DNA from: Cymodocea nodosa
Taxonomy: Eukaryota > Streptophyta > Magnoliopsida > Alismatales > Cymodoceaceae
Direction: 5' to 3'
Assembly: GCA_036874045.1 (NCBI GenBank)
Contig: CM072335.1
Coordinates: 1,260,001-1,324,000 of the forward strand
Length of the DNA stretch: 64,000 nucleotides
Of this stretch, positions 24,704 through 35,229 are shown in pieces (positions within the stretch are counted from its first letter, which is position 1; each line of letters starts with the position of its first letter). Made by a program: the position numbers and the translations under genes. The notes beneath the pieces are model-generated. The model had not been told where the DNA came from and made no database searches. It worked only from the letters and a program-made list of their open reading frames with translations.

Positions 24704-26536
24704 GTATACCAAGTTATGCAAGTCATAATAGCAACGACGGTCACATACTGAAGTGTAGGCTCTCTGCAAAAAAAAGAGAAAAGAAAAAAGAAGGCCTGTT
24801 GGTAAAATTGACTACCAAAGTCTCAAATCTAAATATATGTGTCATCATGCGTGTTGACCTTTCCATTTTTGTTTGATTTAGATTTTTGGAATTCAAATTA
24901 TGCACAGTCAAAATATTTCATATTTTAGGAAGTGATTTTGGATATTTTTGTTTGGTTTTAGATTATATTGTAGTGAATTTAATGGTTGATGATTGACTGT
25001 TGTGTTGGTCCGCCACTTTCCTTCTTTTCTACGACCAAACAGGTTTTCCTTGGTTTTTTCAAATAGAGCGGAAGATCAACACCGGCAACTCGCGTTTAAC
25101 CCAAAAGATTGATGGTGTGGTTTGGTTAGGTTTTGAACCCCAGATGAGTTTCCTAATTTGATATTTAAGAAACGAGCAAAATCTATACATACAAGATGTT
25201 GTTGGTATTTCATCGGTCATCTCTTTACAAAACGTTAAGGATGAAATTTGAACTAACATGTGATAAATCTTTTTTACTTAGCTAAGAAACCGTGCAAAAG
25301 ATTTTATTACATGTAGACATAAAAATTAAATTAACATATCATAATCTTTTTATTTATTACTAGTTTATCTTCGAAACGAAACATTTGACGCAACCCATGG
25401 GCCTTCAATTGACCAAAAGCCCCAACATGGTTTTGTGTGTTCGAGCCCGGTCGTCTCAGCGTTGTCGGAGTTTCTGTCGTCTTTTGACGATTTCAAATTG
25501 GAGAAGTTGTCGAAAGATGGGTTTAATTAATCTCCCCCATTCCGACGGAGATTTGTTGGGAATCCATCGAATCCACCGATCCCCAAGTCATGTGTGCTTA
25601 ATATTTTACCTGAAATTTCGAATTTTGAACGTTGAAAGAATATTTCGGTCTTGGGTTCGGGTCAGAATACTTTAAAAAGAAAAAAGAAATTTTTCTGGAA
25701 AACTTCTCCTTTCCCTTTAAAATGTGAAGGTGCGTCACTTTCCAAAATAAATGTGAAGCATGTTTACGTGTGACCGTGGGCATTAATAGAATTATGAACC
25801 TCTAATCTCCTGAAGAATATCTTCTAACCTAACAGTTCGTCTAAGATGGGTTTATCATCGACTTCAACTTCTTGGTAAAATTCATTCTCTGCAACTTCTC
25901 AAATGAATCAATCAATCTCTGGTTCATTGTTCTCATAAACTCCCTTTGGATCTTCTTGGTTTTTTTTTTGGTTTTTTTAAAGGTTTTACAAATTACATTT
26001 GAAAGAAGAAAGTTACTTCTTAGGATGAAAAACTAAGAAGCATGTATCTGATTCTGACTTATATGCATGTGCACACATGTGTGCACACACATGCACTTGC
26101 AAATGCATACACACACACACACACATATGTATATATATGTAAGTAACGTTAATCATATTTTATTGATCTTTAAGAGGAAAAGAGAAATTATGACAATAAT
26201 CGGACGTCATACGTTTAAGAAATTTACAATTATGTGTTGTGTCTTCCCATTCAAATGAAGCAAAACTAAATCTCATTTGAAAGCCACAAACATTTAGAAT
26301 ATTTTGTGTTGCCTTAAATTGGATCACCATAAATCGTAGTTCAGTCCATAAAGATACGTTCATTAGATTCGATCCAACATGGTAGATTATAACGAAGAAT
26401 CACAAGGAATTAAATTAAAAACAGTTCATCAGATGGCATCTGTGTTCTCCTTCCAGACAATAACCAAGCAATGTGACCAGGTTCTTTTGTCTTATGCGTC
26501 CAATCGCTTCAACCTCTACCTACAAGTGCTTCTCTA
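24704..26536. other. Intergenic DNA with a (CA)n microsatellite
   Basis: No gene was recognised. 26062-26140 holds a CA/TA-rich simple repeat with palindromic CACATGTGTG at its left side. Short open frames here have no recognisable product. Confidence 0.5.
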
Positions 26537-26767
26537 CACCTTTGTTTAGGGTCTGTTAGTACATGACGGAAAATTCTGACGGAAATGAAAATGAAAATTT
26601 TGACGTAAAGGAAATGAAAAATTTGTAACAAAAAAGAAAAGGAAAATTCTGAGAGGGGTTTAGTGCAGGACGGAAAATTTTGATGGAAATTCTGACAAAA
26701 TTTATTACAACTAATATTCGAAAAATACAAATACATCTTAATTGAAATATTACAATACGAAATAATA

Positions 26768-28173
26768 TCATCCAGTTCTTCCATCCCACATTGCCATCAT
26801 TATATCTTCTCGCATCTTATCTGCCATTTCTTTTCTTTGTTCTTGAGTCATTCAAACTTGGGCATTGCTTTCTATATGTATCTCTCCCATTGGTTGTATG
26901 TCATCAATAATATTTAACTCTTCCAACTCATCTAGTAGGTCCTCAAGTAAATCTTCCTTATCAGTCTTATGAATAAAATTATGAAGCAAAAAACATGCGA
27001 TGACAATCTTTACTTATGTTTTATATGGATATGGCATTTGACCACGTAATATTGAGAATTGATGTTTCACAACTCCAAATGTATGCTCAATGACTGTTCT
27101 CAGTTGTGAATGTCTGTAGTTGAAATTTTCTACAGCATTACGAGGAACTCTATCATTAACATAATCAGATAGATGGTATCTTACACCTTGATATGGACAA
27201 ATATATTCTAGTCGATTTGGATATCTATCATCAACTAAGTAAAACTTACCTGTATAAAAAAATATTAGTATGGTGATGTCTTCATAACTTGTAGAAGTGG
27301 AAAACACATTTACCTAGTGGAACTTGAAAACCATTAGGTCTAGTAATTGCATCTTGGAGAATACAAGCATCAACAGCTGATCCTTTCCAACCAGCTAAAA
27401 TATATGTAAATTTCATATCAAAATTACATGCTACCATTACATTTTGTGATAATTCACCTTTCCTGTTCCTAAATCTTGCTGTTTCTTGTCTATAAATAGT
27501 TGCTTTGATATGTGTACCATCAATAGCTCCAATACAATCCTATAAACATGCATTTTTATTTTGATATTGACTAAAATAACATTAAAGATAAGGAAACACC
27601 AAAGGTGTGAAAATGTACCTTAAAATATGGGTACACATTTGAGTCTTGACGAATTCGACTTGGTGTTTCAGATGAAGGTCTTGCTAGAAGAACATGATTT
27701 AGTCGTAATACAGCATTCAAGACTTCATTAAAGTATTTACTAACTGTCCAACTTGATCGACTAAATCGTTCTGTAGTTACTCCATACCTTTGATTTTGCC
27801 CAACTGTCACAAGGAACATGGCAAACTTCTCTTCTACACTGATATTGTTGGTATCTTTCAGGACTTCTTCCCTCCTCATTAATTCACAAAAACCCTTGAA
27901 AATACTTTGACTCATTCTATAAATCTTTCGACAATTGTAAATTTGATGTGGTAAAGAAGGATCTAGTAATCTTCTTATATAATCTACACATTCTTTACTA
28001 TAAATACGACTTGTACTTGAAAACAAAGTTGAGGTACTTGCAATCACTGCTAAAATATTCCAAAAAGCAAGTAAACGTCTTCGCCTTCTTCTAGCATGTT
28101 CTTCCTCTTCTTCAAATAACATCAATGTGTTATTTACTAGTTCGTCAAAATCCTCTTCAAAATTCATTGTCAC
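26768..28173 (-). pseudogene. PIF/Harbinger transposase (DDE_Tnp_4/HARBI1-like), inactivated
   Basis: Exons 28173-27619, 27539-27314 and 27249-26768 with GT-AG introns in matching phases. The N-terminal part has RKIYRMSQSIF and the helix-turn-helix-like SRSSWTVSKYFNEVL. Exon 2 has DCIGAIDGTHIK (first catalytic Asp) and AGWKGSAVDA. Exon 3 has KFYLVDDRYPN, YQGVRYHL and IEHTFGVVKHQF (catalytic Glu). The frame is broken by TAA at 27016-27014 and TGA at 26854-26852; beyond each stop the expected protein continues (KIVIACFLLHNFIH, then MTQEQRKEMADKM). Both stops are one C-to-T change from CAA and CGA. Confidence 0.82.
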
Positions 28174-28409
28174 CTACAAAATTTCATGTCTAAACATATT
28201 ACAAGGTTATAATACAAATAAACATATTACATGAAATAATTCCACAATTAATAGAACATAACAAAATATGATAAACAAACATCAATAATAATATCATTCC
28301 ACATTTCCTTGTCCAAACAAAAAGTAGTTACATCATACATCTAATACAAAAAAAAAAAACATGTAAATCATCTTTAGTATTCCATCTTTTCTAAGTAAAA
28401 CTTCAACCA

Positions 28410-29428
28410 TCATTGTCGCATTTCTTTTGGAATTGATAGAAATATTTTACTGATTTCTTGCTTTTGGAATAATTGAGTAGCTTTATATCGATCAGTCATA
28501 GATAGATCTTCAATCTCAAATATTGAAGCAATAGCTTCATCTAAAAAAGACTCAAACTTATTTTGCCATGCAAACATTTCCTTCTTACATACAAACATCT
28601 CCTTTTGTATGTGAATCATCTCTCTCATTTGTTCATTACGTACCTCACCATTAATAGTATCTTATTCACACAAAGTAAAAAAAGCTCGTGACGTATCTTT
28701 CAAACTTTCTGCTATCATTTGTTGAGATTCTGTATGAGGGCGTGCTCGCTTCTCCTTTTTCCTCTGCTCCAATGGAACATGTGCACTTCCTCCTGAACTA
28801 GGAGGTATGTCAAAATCGAGGTTCATTCCATCTTATGTAATGTCTAGAGTAAATGTATTTAGAACTTGAGTGTTTGGTACAATGTCTACTTCTTCTACCT
28901 GTTTAGACATATTTCCACTAGCCATAGTACCTTCAAAAATGAGTTGTAATTGTTCATAAATCAAACATGATTTTCCCTTGCAGCTTTCACACTCTAGATG
29001 TGCCTACATAAAATTACAGGCATATATTAAGAAAAATTCAATGCAATTGGGATAATCTTAAAGTATGTAAATAAAAATCTTACCTTAATAAACTCCTTCC
29101 ATATCTCTTCATCTATGTTAGTATACCATTGTATGAAATTCCATCCCCATCCACTTTGATTTGCAATTTTTGAGTAGTTACGATAAATTTGTCTTCATAT
29201 CTTTAAGTGACTTTCCACATTCTTCTTTGTAATACATGCATTCCTTCTATTATTGTATTTTTCAACTACTTCATATCAAGTGCTCCCTTTTATCTTTCCA
29301 TCTTGGGTTTTTTTGTTTCCCTCATTTAATACTTCTGACAAAATATCTAAAAAGAATGCATCTGCATCAGCATTCTAAGTCATATAAGTTCGTCCTCCAT
29401 TACCCCGTCCTCTATCAAGAGTACTCAT
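28410..29428 (-). pseudogene. Harbinger Myb/SANT-like accessory protein, inactivated
   Basis: Partner of PIF/Harbinger transposases, needed for nuclear import or DNA binding in active elements (family knowledge). Exon 29428-29084 holds a Myb/SANT-like domain (NADADAFFLDIL, YEVVEKYNNR, ESHLK, SGWGWNFIQWY). Exon 29003-28410 carries the acidic linker (SKQVEEVDIVPN) and a C-terminal helical part (KFESFLDEAIASIF, DRYKATQLFQKQ). Five in-frame stops interrupt it: three in exon 1, two at Trp positions of the domain, and two TAA in exon 2. Apart from the stops the protein is continuous. Confidence 0.7.
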
Positions 29429-30419
29429 TTACTACATAAGATCAAATATTAATTAACTGATTCGACAGAAGATTATAAAATTTACAAAAATATAATATAT
29501 TTTATCAATCTACTCAATAATTAAAAATGAAAGTAAATCAATAAATATATATTAATATTAAATAATTAATAAATTAAATAACTTATACCAAACAATAAAT
29601 ACAAAACAATATACTATGCCAAATATCTTGCATCTATATTTCTATTTCTATCCAAGAAGAACAATAAACAATAACATCTGAAAACGTTAGAGTGATGAAC
29701 TATAACAAATGGAGAGAAAAAAACATCATTAAACTTCCAGACAAGTAATGAGTGTGTCGTGAAAAAGGCAGACCCTACGTCGATCAAATCATGGTGATGA
29801 TACCATGGTGAATAAATAATAACCAAAGCTGACGACAAATAAACAATGTATGCCTTAAAAATGAACTTGCCGTATTCGCTCAGTCATCCTTGGTGAAATA
29901 ACATGCTTCATGAGATCTTTGGATATTCTTTGCTCAAGAATGTCAGTAATAGTATCCTACCCTTTCATCATTTGTTTTGTGATTAAGGTCATTTTAATGA
30001 ATTTTTCTTGGCAAGCCCTTAATTTCAGTTGGAAAAGGCATACTCGTTGTAATGATCAAATCTAGGATTATGATATGACATTTTAATATCCAACAAGTCA
30101 CATAGGCAAAAGATGTCAATAATAATAAATTTAATATTTAAGGATTTGACGAACATTTTATACTATAACATGTTTTTATAGGAAATTGATCAGTGAATTT
30201 CACAATCTATTAACTAACTATTTAGTTATCATGCCTAATTGATAATTATGAAATGACGATCAACTTGTAGTTATTATGGCATTTTTATCACACAACATTG
30301 ACATAATTATCATAATTCTATGCAGAGTTCCAATATATATAGTAGATTCGCACAATTGTTTCCTTTAGAAGCATCAAGATAATGATTTTAGTAAAAAGGA
30401 CTTGTCTATTTAGATTGCA

Positions 30420-30812
30420 GAATCCCAAAAGGATTTATTGGAAGCAAGAGCATTAGTTAATGAAGCAGAACGATCACTTTCATCAAACATAGACAAGAAC
30501 ATACCAAACTTATTGTTAGAAGATTATGCTGAGGATATTGATAGAGATGCGGAGAGATCGAAATCCCTAAAAGCAGCAGTTATATCATCACTCGCTGGAA
30601 CATTGGCAGCTCTTCCCTTCTCATTCTATCTGGCAACCAGCAACTTGAAGCTTATTTAGGACTTGATCATTGTAGCTATCAACTATTTTCTTTTTGGTGC
30701 AACATTTCGTTATGCAATCAGAAGAGATTTGAACAACATTAATCTGAAAACAGGAACATCAATGGCTTTTGATCGAGGTGGAGGACTAGCAATCTATTAC
30801 TCCCATTATAGA
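30420..30812 (+). pseudogene. Captured host-gene fragment inside the Harbinger element
   Basis: Plus strand, opposite to the transposon genes. After an intron-like acceptor (TTTAGATTGCAG, ending 30420) comes a frame with LAALPFSFYLATSNLKLI, a TAG stop at 30657-30659, then in the same frame LIIVAINYFLFGATFRYAIR followed by RDLNNINLKTGTS. This resembles a plant, probably plastid, membrane protein of unknown function in which a Trp usually stands at the stop position. No start codon or complete gene is present. It looks like transduplication of one exon plus neighbouring intron sequence. Confidence 0.5.
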
Positions 30813-30859
30813 TAGGAAGGTGAAAATAGTCTTTAACTATCCTAGAAAAGCATCGGAAG

Positions 30860-31200
30860 AAGCCCTTGCGTTATTGTCGGGGCCCCAATCAATTGTTGTT
30901 GGAACCCTAACCGTCGACACCAAGTGGTATCAAAGCCTTCCCAATGCCCACGAACATTCGTCGGTCGCAGCACCTCTGTTTCTCCACACAATCCGTGTGC
31001 GATTTCTTCCCACAAGCAACCTGTGCAACATGTTCGTCCGCGCACCTCAAGCCCGTTTCCTTGCGATCTCACGACGTCGATCGCCGCGTCTTCAACACCT
31101 GCGACCTGTCTACACAATCAACCACCGTTCCCTGCTAGCGTCTGCCTGATCCAGTCCCTGCGCACGTCTGCCAACACCTAACCACGCGAGAGATAGGTCC
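30860..31200. mobile_element. LTR-retroelement scrap next to the captured fragment
   Basis: GACACCAAGTGGTATCAAAG at about 30915-30934 looks like an LTR end followed by a Met-tRNA primer-binding site with one mismatch. GC-richer, non-coding sequence follows to about 31200. It lies within the Harbinger ends and may be a nested insertion or a second captured piece. Confidence 0.3.
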
Positions 31201-31459
31201 TTCCGTCAAGGAGAGAAGCTTTGACGACGAATCCTTTGCAGGCGAACGTCATGAAGTCTCGGTCGAGGGTTTCGCGAGAGAAATTTTCTGAACGAGGGCG
31301 ATGAGAAAGGATTTGACGTTAAAGAAAATTTTTGAATTTTATACAACGGTAAAATTTGATTTTCATTTTCGTCAAAGGAGATACACACTAACAACATTCT
31401 TACAGAATTCAATAATTTTAATTTCCGTCAGCTGAATTATGTCAGACACTAACCCCTCC

Positions 31460-32499
31460 TAAGAATTTGCACCTTTGTTTAGTCAACGAATCTAACGTAC
31501 CACCCATATGTTACAGCATCGGATCGGATATACTGCTACCCTATAAATAGGAAAAGAGTTGAACGAAATGGTGATCAATCGATGACATACGTTCGGCTTT
31601 GACGACGACGATGATTACTTGACGACAACTACCTGCAAAGAGTGATAGTGAAAGGCATGCATGAACAAGCGACACTTCCTAACGATGGATCTTCACTTTT
31701 GGTAGATGTACCTGTCCTCCTTTTCTCCTTGCAGAGCGACGTTGAGGGCAGATGAACAAGCGACGCTGTTGCAGTGCCTGGGCCTGTGAAGGGTTGGCTT
31801 GTGGTGGTGTCATGCGCTAGAAAGGATTGACGCTAAGGTCGAGTTTGACTGACTTCAATTTGAGAAGGGTAATATCGTAAAATCCATCTTAGGAGTAGAT
31901 CCTGCAACCTAAGCGCGAGTTCCAAGCCATACTTCGATTTATATTATGCGTGAGAGCTTTGAGCAGATGTGTTGCTCCAACTTAGGTCTAAACATGGATG
32001 TATTTGTTTAAAAGCAGTTGTGTCTAAGGTTGAAGTCAAGCACACATTTAAACAAACGCATCCAAATATAAGTTTACGTGATAATACATTCATTTATTCG
32101 TAGCCAATTGATTTTAAATTAAAATTTTACATAAAATGAAAATAAGTTTGTGTATAAATAAATTACAAACGAAGATAACCAATTAATTTTGAATTGTAAT
32201 TTAACACCGAGAGATTAGTACGTATATATGATGATATTTACCACAGATATGTTTCAGTAAATGTAATTAAATTTGCATGCTACCGAAACTTCACAGATGC
32301 ACTTCTTCCTCGAAGATTAATAAAATTAAATTTGGTTCTTCTTTATTTAGTTCAGCATACATACAAGTATAAAAGAATCAATAAATTCGATCGAGTAAGT
32401 ATATCAAGAGATGATTATGGAGCAGCATGCTTGGATCGGTCTATCACTTGGGTATCTGCGTATGGCTGCAGTTGGAGAATTCAAAGGTTGGTCCGCCGG
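31460..32499. other. Intergenic DNA between the Harbinger element and peptide paralogue 2
   Basis: No coding or RNA gene recognised. Part of this is 3' flank of the minus-strand peptide gene. Confidence 0.5.
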
Positions 32500-32718
32500 T
32501 CACGGGCATTGGCCCCCCGAAGCCGACCCGTTCGTGCAGCCGGAGCTCTCCGACGAGGTGCCGGGACCTTTCGGCAACCTCTGCAGCAACTGCTTGGGAC
32601 CCTCCACCTTCCATCCCTCGGCACGCCTGAGAAGCCTAGCCTCTGAAGAAGACGAGCACAGAACAAGAAGAAGCGCAAGCACGCAGACAACACAGACGGA
32701 TGTTCTCGTCGGAGACAT
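32500..32718 (-). CDS. Small secreted peptide precursor, CTNIP/SCREW-like candidate (paralogue 2)
   Basis: A 72-residue intronless precursor. The signal peptide (TSVCVVCVLALLLVLCSSSS) is followed by EARLLRRAEGW and the conserved C-terminus LLQRLPKGP then SSGCTNGSASGGQCP. It ends on CP, with the two Cys 10 apart, and contains CTN. Same strand and layout as the paralogue at 24262-24507, so an old tandem duplicate split by the Harbinger insertion is likely. A TATA tract lies at about 32797-32820, so the in-frame ATG at 32778 would sit at or before the start site; ATG 32718 is preferred. No dibasic cleavage site is obvious before the C-terminal block; LPKGP may mark the mature start. Open plus-strand frames over it are shadows. 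Confidence 0.6.
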   Translation of the reverse strand: MSPTRTSVCVVCVLALLLVLCSSSSEARLLRRAEGWKVEGPKQLLQRLPKGPGTSSESSGCTNGSASGGQCP

Positions 32719-32796
32719 CGGCGCCGTCGACTGAAAGTTAAAAACACCTGCTGAGCTTGTTGTAAATTGAACGTCCAATGCTCCTTTATCTCTCTC

Positions 32797-32820
32797 TCTT
32801 TATATATATATATATATATA
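32797..32820 (-). promoter_or_regulatory. (TA)n tract acting as TATA region of peptide paralogue 2
   Basis: A run of alternating TA about 80-100 bases before ATG 32718. The shared promoter block GACGACCACCGCCGT lies further upstream at 32957-32971. Confidence 0.45.
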
Positions 32821-32971
32821 CTTGCGGGGATGGAGCTTCGTCTGACCGGAGGTTGGTGGTCGACGTCTGATCCGTAGAATGTCGCAACCGGAAAATTCGA
32901 AACAAGTGGAATTAAGGAGAAAGGGACGAGGGATTTGAATAAAGCTGGTCGTCGGCGACGACCACCGCCGT

Positions 32972-34130
32972 CAGGCGTCTTAATTAGCTAGCTGTTCAAA
33001 GTTTACTGCTTGATTTAAACGTGATTTCAAAATAGAAAGATATCTACTTGGAAAGAAAAAGAAAGAAAGACAAGTGGAACTTAAAAGCAATTAATCTTAC
33101 ATGAATTAATGAAAAGGTTAGAATGAATTAATATAGAAATTAACTTTTACTTATTTTCAAACTATTTTGAGTTAGATATCTATGTTTTAACAACATGTCT
33201 ATCTTACTTAAAAACATTATAATTTGAATGTAGGCACATGTCGATCTTCCCCAGCTATTTTCTGCAACTACTCTCTAGTTTCAGCTTTGGCAACTTTCCA
33301 GGTCAAGTCATATCACGACGTTCCGTGCGGAAGACGAGGTTGAACGGAACACATCGTCTAAATCGAAAATAATCAATCTTATTATATTATAAGGTTTGTA
33401 ACCTGAGATACAATCCGATTCCATAAAGATTGTAAGCGCTTGTAGTTTAATTTATAACCCGAGTCTAAAGCAAGGTTAAATGAATGTTAGGAAAAGAAAA
33501 GATCAACATTGCTTAGGCGTGCGTGACCAAAAAGGTCGATATGATTCTCGAACTTGTAACCGCACTGGTGGAAAGTACGGCGAAATATCATAACGAATGC
33601 ATGGGAAGGTGCTTGGGAAAGATCTTCGGTCAAAATAATGGAAATTTTTGGTCAAAAAAAAATTAACAGCTAGTATTAGTTTAGTATGAATGTAATTAAA
33701 AAAGTTCAATCAAATTAAGTTACTCATACAGTTAGGCTTAATTCTTCTATTATTATATGGTTTTATTTACAATTTTACCTTATAAACCAAACTGAATCCA
33801 GTCATACCTACCACTTACTAATTAAGATTACATTTCATATATATATATATATATATATAATGATTGGTTGATTACTAACTTTTTATGTCATCTGTAAATA
33901 AATGAGCGATGGAAACATGAAAAAGTTGAAAGAAATTAAACAATCTCCAGCACCAATCAAACATGAATCAGATCCGATAAGCTATCGGGTCCAAACTCAT
34001 ATCCGAACCGGTGACAAAACGAAAGGGCCCAGGAACAAACGCACCCAGCTCGATCAACATCTAAATAAATCAATTGTAATGAATTATGGTACACAATGGA
34101 TTTTGTAATTAAAACTGAAAAAAACCCACG
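32972..34130. other. Intergenic, AT-rich
   Basis: No gene recognised. A short (TA)n run is at 33838-33860. Short open frames have no recognisable product. Confidence 0.5.
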
Positions 34131-34450
34131 TCCGTCCGATGCTCCATCCGACGGTCGAGAGCTTGCCGCCAAGCCCAGGCCCCCGCCCACCCTCCACGTG
34201 GCGTGCATCCGTCGTGCCTCGCGCGGACCCCGAGGGACCGACGCGTGCTTGACCGGGTCAAAGGCAGTAGGGGGAGATTAGATACCACGACCCGGTTCCG
34301 ACCGGGCGGTCTGCCTGACCCACCACCCGTCACGTGACCGAAGGTCTTTGGACTTTCGGTCTCCCCCAACGCCTGCAGCGTCGAGTCATACGATTCCCTT
34401 TCCTCTACCCCCTGCTGTTCACGTGAGCGGTGACGTACACATGGCGGGAA
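34131..34450. promoter_or_regulatory. GC-rich block with three G-boxes upstream of GIF1
   Basis: CACGTG occurs at 34195-34200, 34331-34336 and 34420-34425 within a GC-rich island set in AT-rich DNA. A TGACGT site follows the third at about 34431. It lies 0.8-1.0 kb before the GIF1 start codon. G-boxes bind bZIP and bHLH factors. Whether the block serves GIF1 is inference. Confidence 0.5.
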
Positions 34451-35130
34451 TTCATGGCAGCGTCAGGTGCGGTCACTTCACCCTTCCCTTTTTTTTTACT
34501 CTGATATTTATGGCAGTTTTGTATTATTTAAATTTTGTTAATAATTACAAATTACCATTGTAGGTAATTTATTTGTAATTCTCTACACTTTCTTAGTAAA
34601 TTTATTTTAGGTTATTTAGTTTGATTTAATCGTTATTTAGCCATGATCACAATAATTTAGGTAATTTAAGAAATTTCTTTTAATTATGAATGTCATTTGA
34701 ATAGAAATAACGATAATCCTTAATTTTTTTTTTTTGTTAATATGTATTGGGAAAACCACTAAAGGTAATGTGAAGGGAGAAAATTTGAAAATAAAGTGAA
34801 AATAAAAATATTATAAAAATTAAAAATTGGTTAAATAGGATCACCGGGAGGTGAATGGATCCGGACGCTGACGGCCGAAAGAGGAAATTGGTGAGGAAAC
34901 AGAAAAAACCAAAATAAACCCAAAACCCCACACATCTCCACAGCACAGCACAGCACAGACTTCAGACGTATTCCTTTCTTTTCTTCTTTCGAAGAGAGGA
35001 GGAGAAAACAAGTGCAGGAGCAAGGGGAGAACTGCAGGATAGAGGGAAGGAAGGGAAAGGGGGCGGGGAGGGAAGAGAGACAAGACCGGACTTCACAGAG
35101 CAGCTGATCAACACAGTGTTGTGAAAGTCC

Positions 35131-35160
35131 TAGAGAGAGAGAGAGAGAGAGAGAGAGGAG
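35131..35160. repeat. (GA)n microsatellite in the GIF1 5' UTR
   Basis: A GA tract about 70 bases before the ATG, within a purine-rich leader (about 34930-35229). Confidence 0.85.
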
Positions 35161-35229
35161 GGAGAGAGAAGTGGAGGGTGGTTGGTGGAAGGAGGTGGAG
35201 CGAGAGTGGGTGTGGCGGGAGGGGGAAAA

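Larger units (their letters stand above)
26549..31459 (-). mobile_element. Decayed PIF/Harbinger transposon, about 4.9 kb, with a captured host fragment
   Basis: The ends are imperfect inverted repeats: left GGGTCTGTTAGTACATGACG, right (reverse strand) GGAGGGGTTAGTGTCTGACA. Both lead into TGACGGAAAT-rich subterminal DNA. TTA precedes the left end and TAA follows the right, fitting the TWA preference of the superfamily but not an exact duplication. Inside, on the minus strand, are a Myb/SANT ORF (29428-28410) then a DDE transposase (28173-26768), the standard two-gene set. 29430-30400 is AT-rich filler. Both genes carry stops, so the copy cannot move by itself. Confidence 0.75.

Noticed and set aside
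32332..32734. Plus-strand frames of 67-107 codons
   Set aside because: They are antisense to the secreted-peptide gene, whose signal peptide, TATA tract and paralogue support the minus strand.
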